The position numbers and the translations under genes are program-made. A DNA stretch of 64,000 nt from Lachnoclostridium sp. An196 (GTDB lineage Bacteria > Bacillota > Clostridia > Lachnospirales > Lachnospiraceae), in NCBI RefSeq assembly GCF_002160135.1, contig NZ_NFJZ01000001.1:310001-374000 (forward strand). Reading direction: 5' to 3'. A model generated the notes under the pieces. It made no database searches, was not told the DNA's origin, and saw only the letters and a list, made by a program, of their open reading frames with translations. Positions 63,896-64,000 of the stretch are shown here, in pieces; position 1 is the first letter of the stretch; every line of letters begins with the position of its first letter.

Positions 63896-64000
63896 ATGGA
63901 AAAGAAAATAGTAGTTGCCGGCCATCTCTGCGTGGATATCACGCCGGTATTTCCGGAGGGAAAGAAGAAGCCTATCGCCGAACTTCTGACGCCCGGGAAG
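63896..64000 (+). CDS. PfkB-type carbohydrate kinase (N-terminal part, cut by window end)
   Basis: Only the first 35 codons are present. IVVAGHLCVDITPVFPEG is the first strand and substrate loop of ribokinase/PfkB-family kinases, with the conserved Gly-His and Asp. It starts after AGGGGGAAGC and 11 bases downstream of the isomerase gene. It probably phosphorylates the ketose made by that enzyme. The ATP-binding half lies outside the window. Confidence 0.75.
   Translation, partial: MEKKIVVAGHLCVDITPVFPEGKKKPIAELLTPGK

Noticed and set aside
1-64000. CRISPR arrays, insertion sequences, prophage genes, rRNA genes
   Set aside because: No direct-repeat arrays, transposase or integrase motifs, phage structural genes or rRNA sequence were found by eye.

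Overview
The window looks like chromosomal DNA of a low-to-mid GC Firmicute of the class Clostridia, most likely a gut member of Lachnospiraceae. Supporting signs are strong AGGAGG-type ribosome binding sites, SigA-like TTGACA/TATAAT promoters, a cysteine T-box, a bacterial-type GlnRS, an ispF / cysE / cysS / mrnC / rlmB neighbourhood, and a three-gene DUF5717-type operon that I know only from this group. Genes are densely packed, often with 4-base overlaps, and no transposase, integrase, phage gene or CRISPR array is visible.

Bases 1-18716 are a cell-surface polysaccharide cluster. It holds an initiating polyprenyl-phosphate sugar phosphotransferase (5722), five glycosyltransferases or glycosyltransferase-like proteins, an O-acyltransferase, a polysaccharide pyruvyl transferase, a heparinase II/III-like protein, a UDP-ManNAc dehydrogenase, a fused alcohol-dehydrogenase/Gfo-Idh-MocA oxidoreductase, GT-C-like membrane proteins and a Wzx flippase (17178). 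A SEC-C protein gene sits inside it. Bases 18725-18979 are a tRNA-Val/tRNA-Met unit with its own promoter and terminator.

Bases 19012-30684 alternate between housekeeping genes and AT-rich glycan genes. ispF and a GNAT gene are followed by a cysteine T-box and cysE. A GtrB/GtrA/DUF6056 glycosylation trio comes next, then cysS-mrnC-rlmB, tRNA-Thr, and an AT-rich module of an FrhB-like protein, a ferredoxin-pyruvyl transferase fusion and a second flippase. glnS and a MocR-type regulator close this part (30717-33788). The Gtr trio appears to split the cysE-cysS-mrnC-rlmB order known from Bacillus.

Bases 33898-42442 hold a small acidic membrane protein, a HAD phosphatase, a PrsA-like foldase lipoprotein, a CobD/HisC-type aminotransferase, and the uncharacterised operon 37530-42442 (very large helical protein, actin/Hsp70-like protein, TPR-like protein). 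Bases 42448-48955 carry a polar amino-acid ABC transporter and the purine genes purF, purB and, convergently, purC. Bases 49022-54396 hold a CmpB-like membrane protein, an EamA transporter, a zeta-toxin-like pair, argS and a CPBP protease.

Bases 54542-60721 encode glutamate synthase (gltBD), preceded by a promoter overlapped by a dyad. The last part has a ferredoxin-containing aldo/keto reductase divergent from a ROK regulator, then a D-lyxose isomerase-like gene and the start of a PfkB sugar kinase, which together look like a small sugar-utilisation locus. All functional assignments come from motif recognition by eye; no database search was run.
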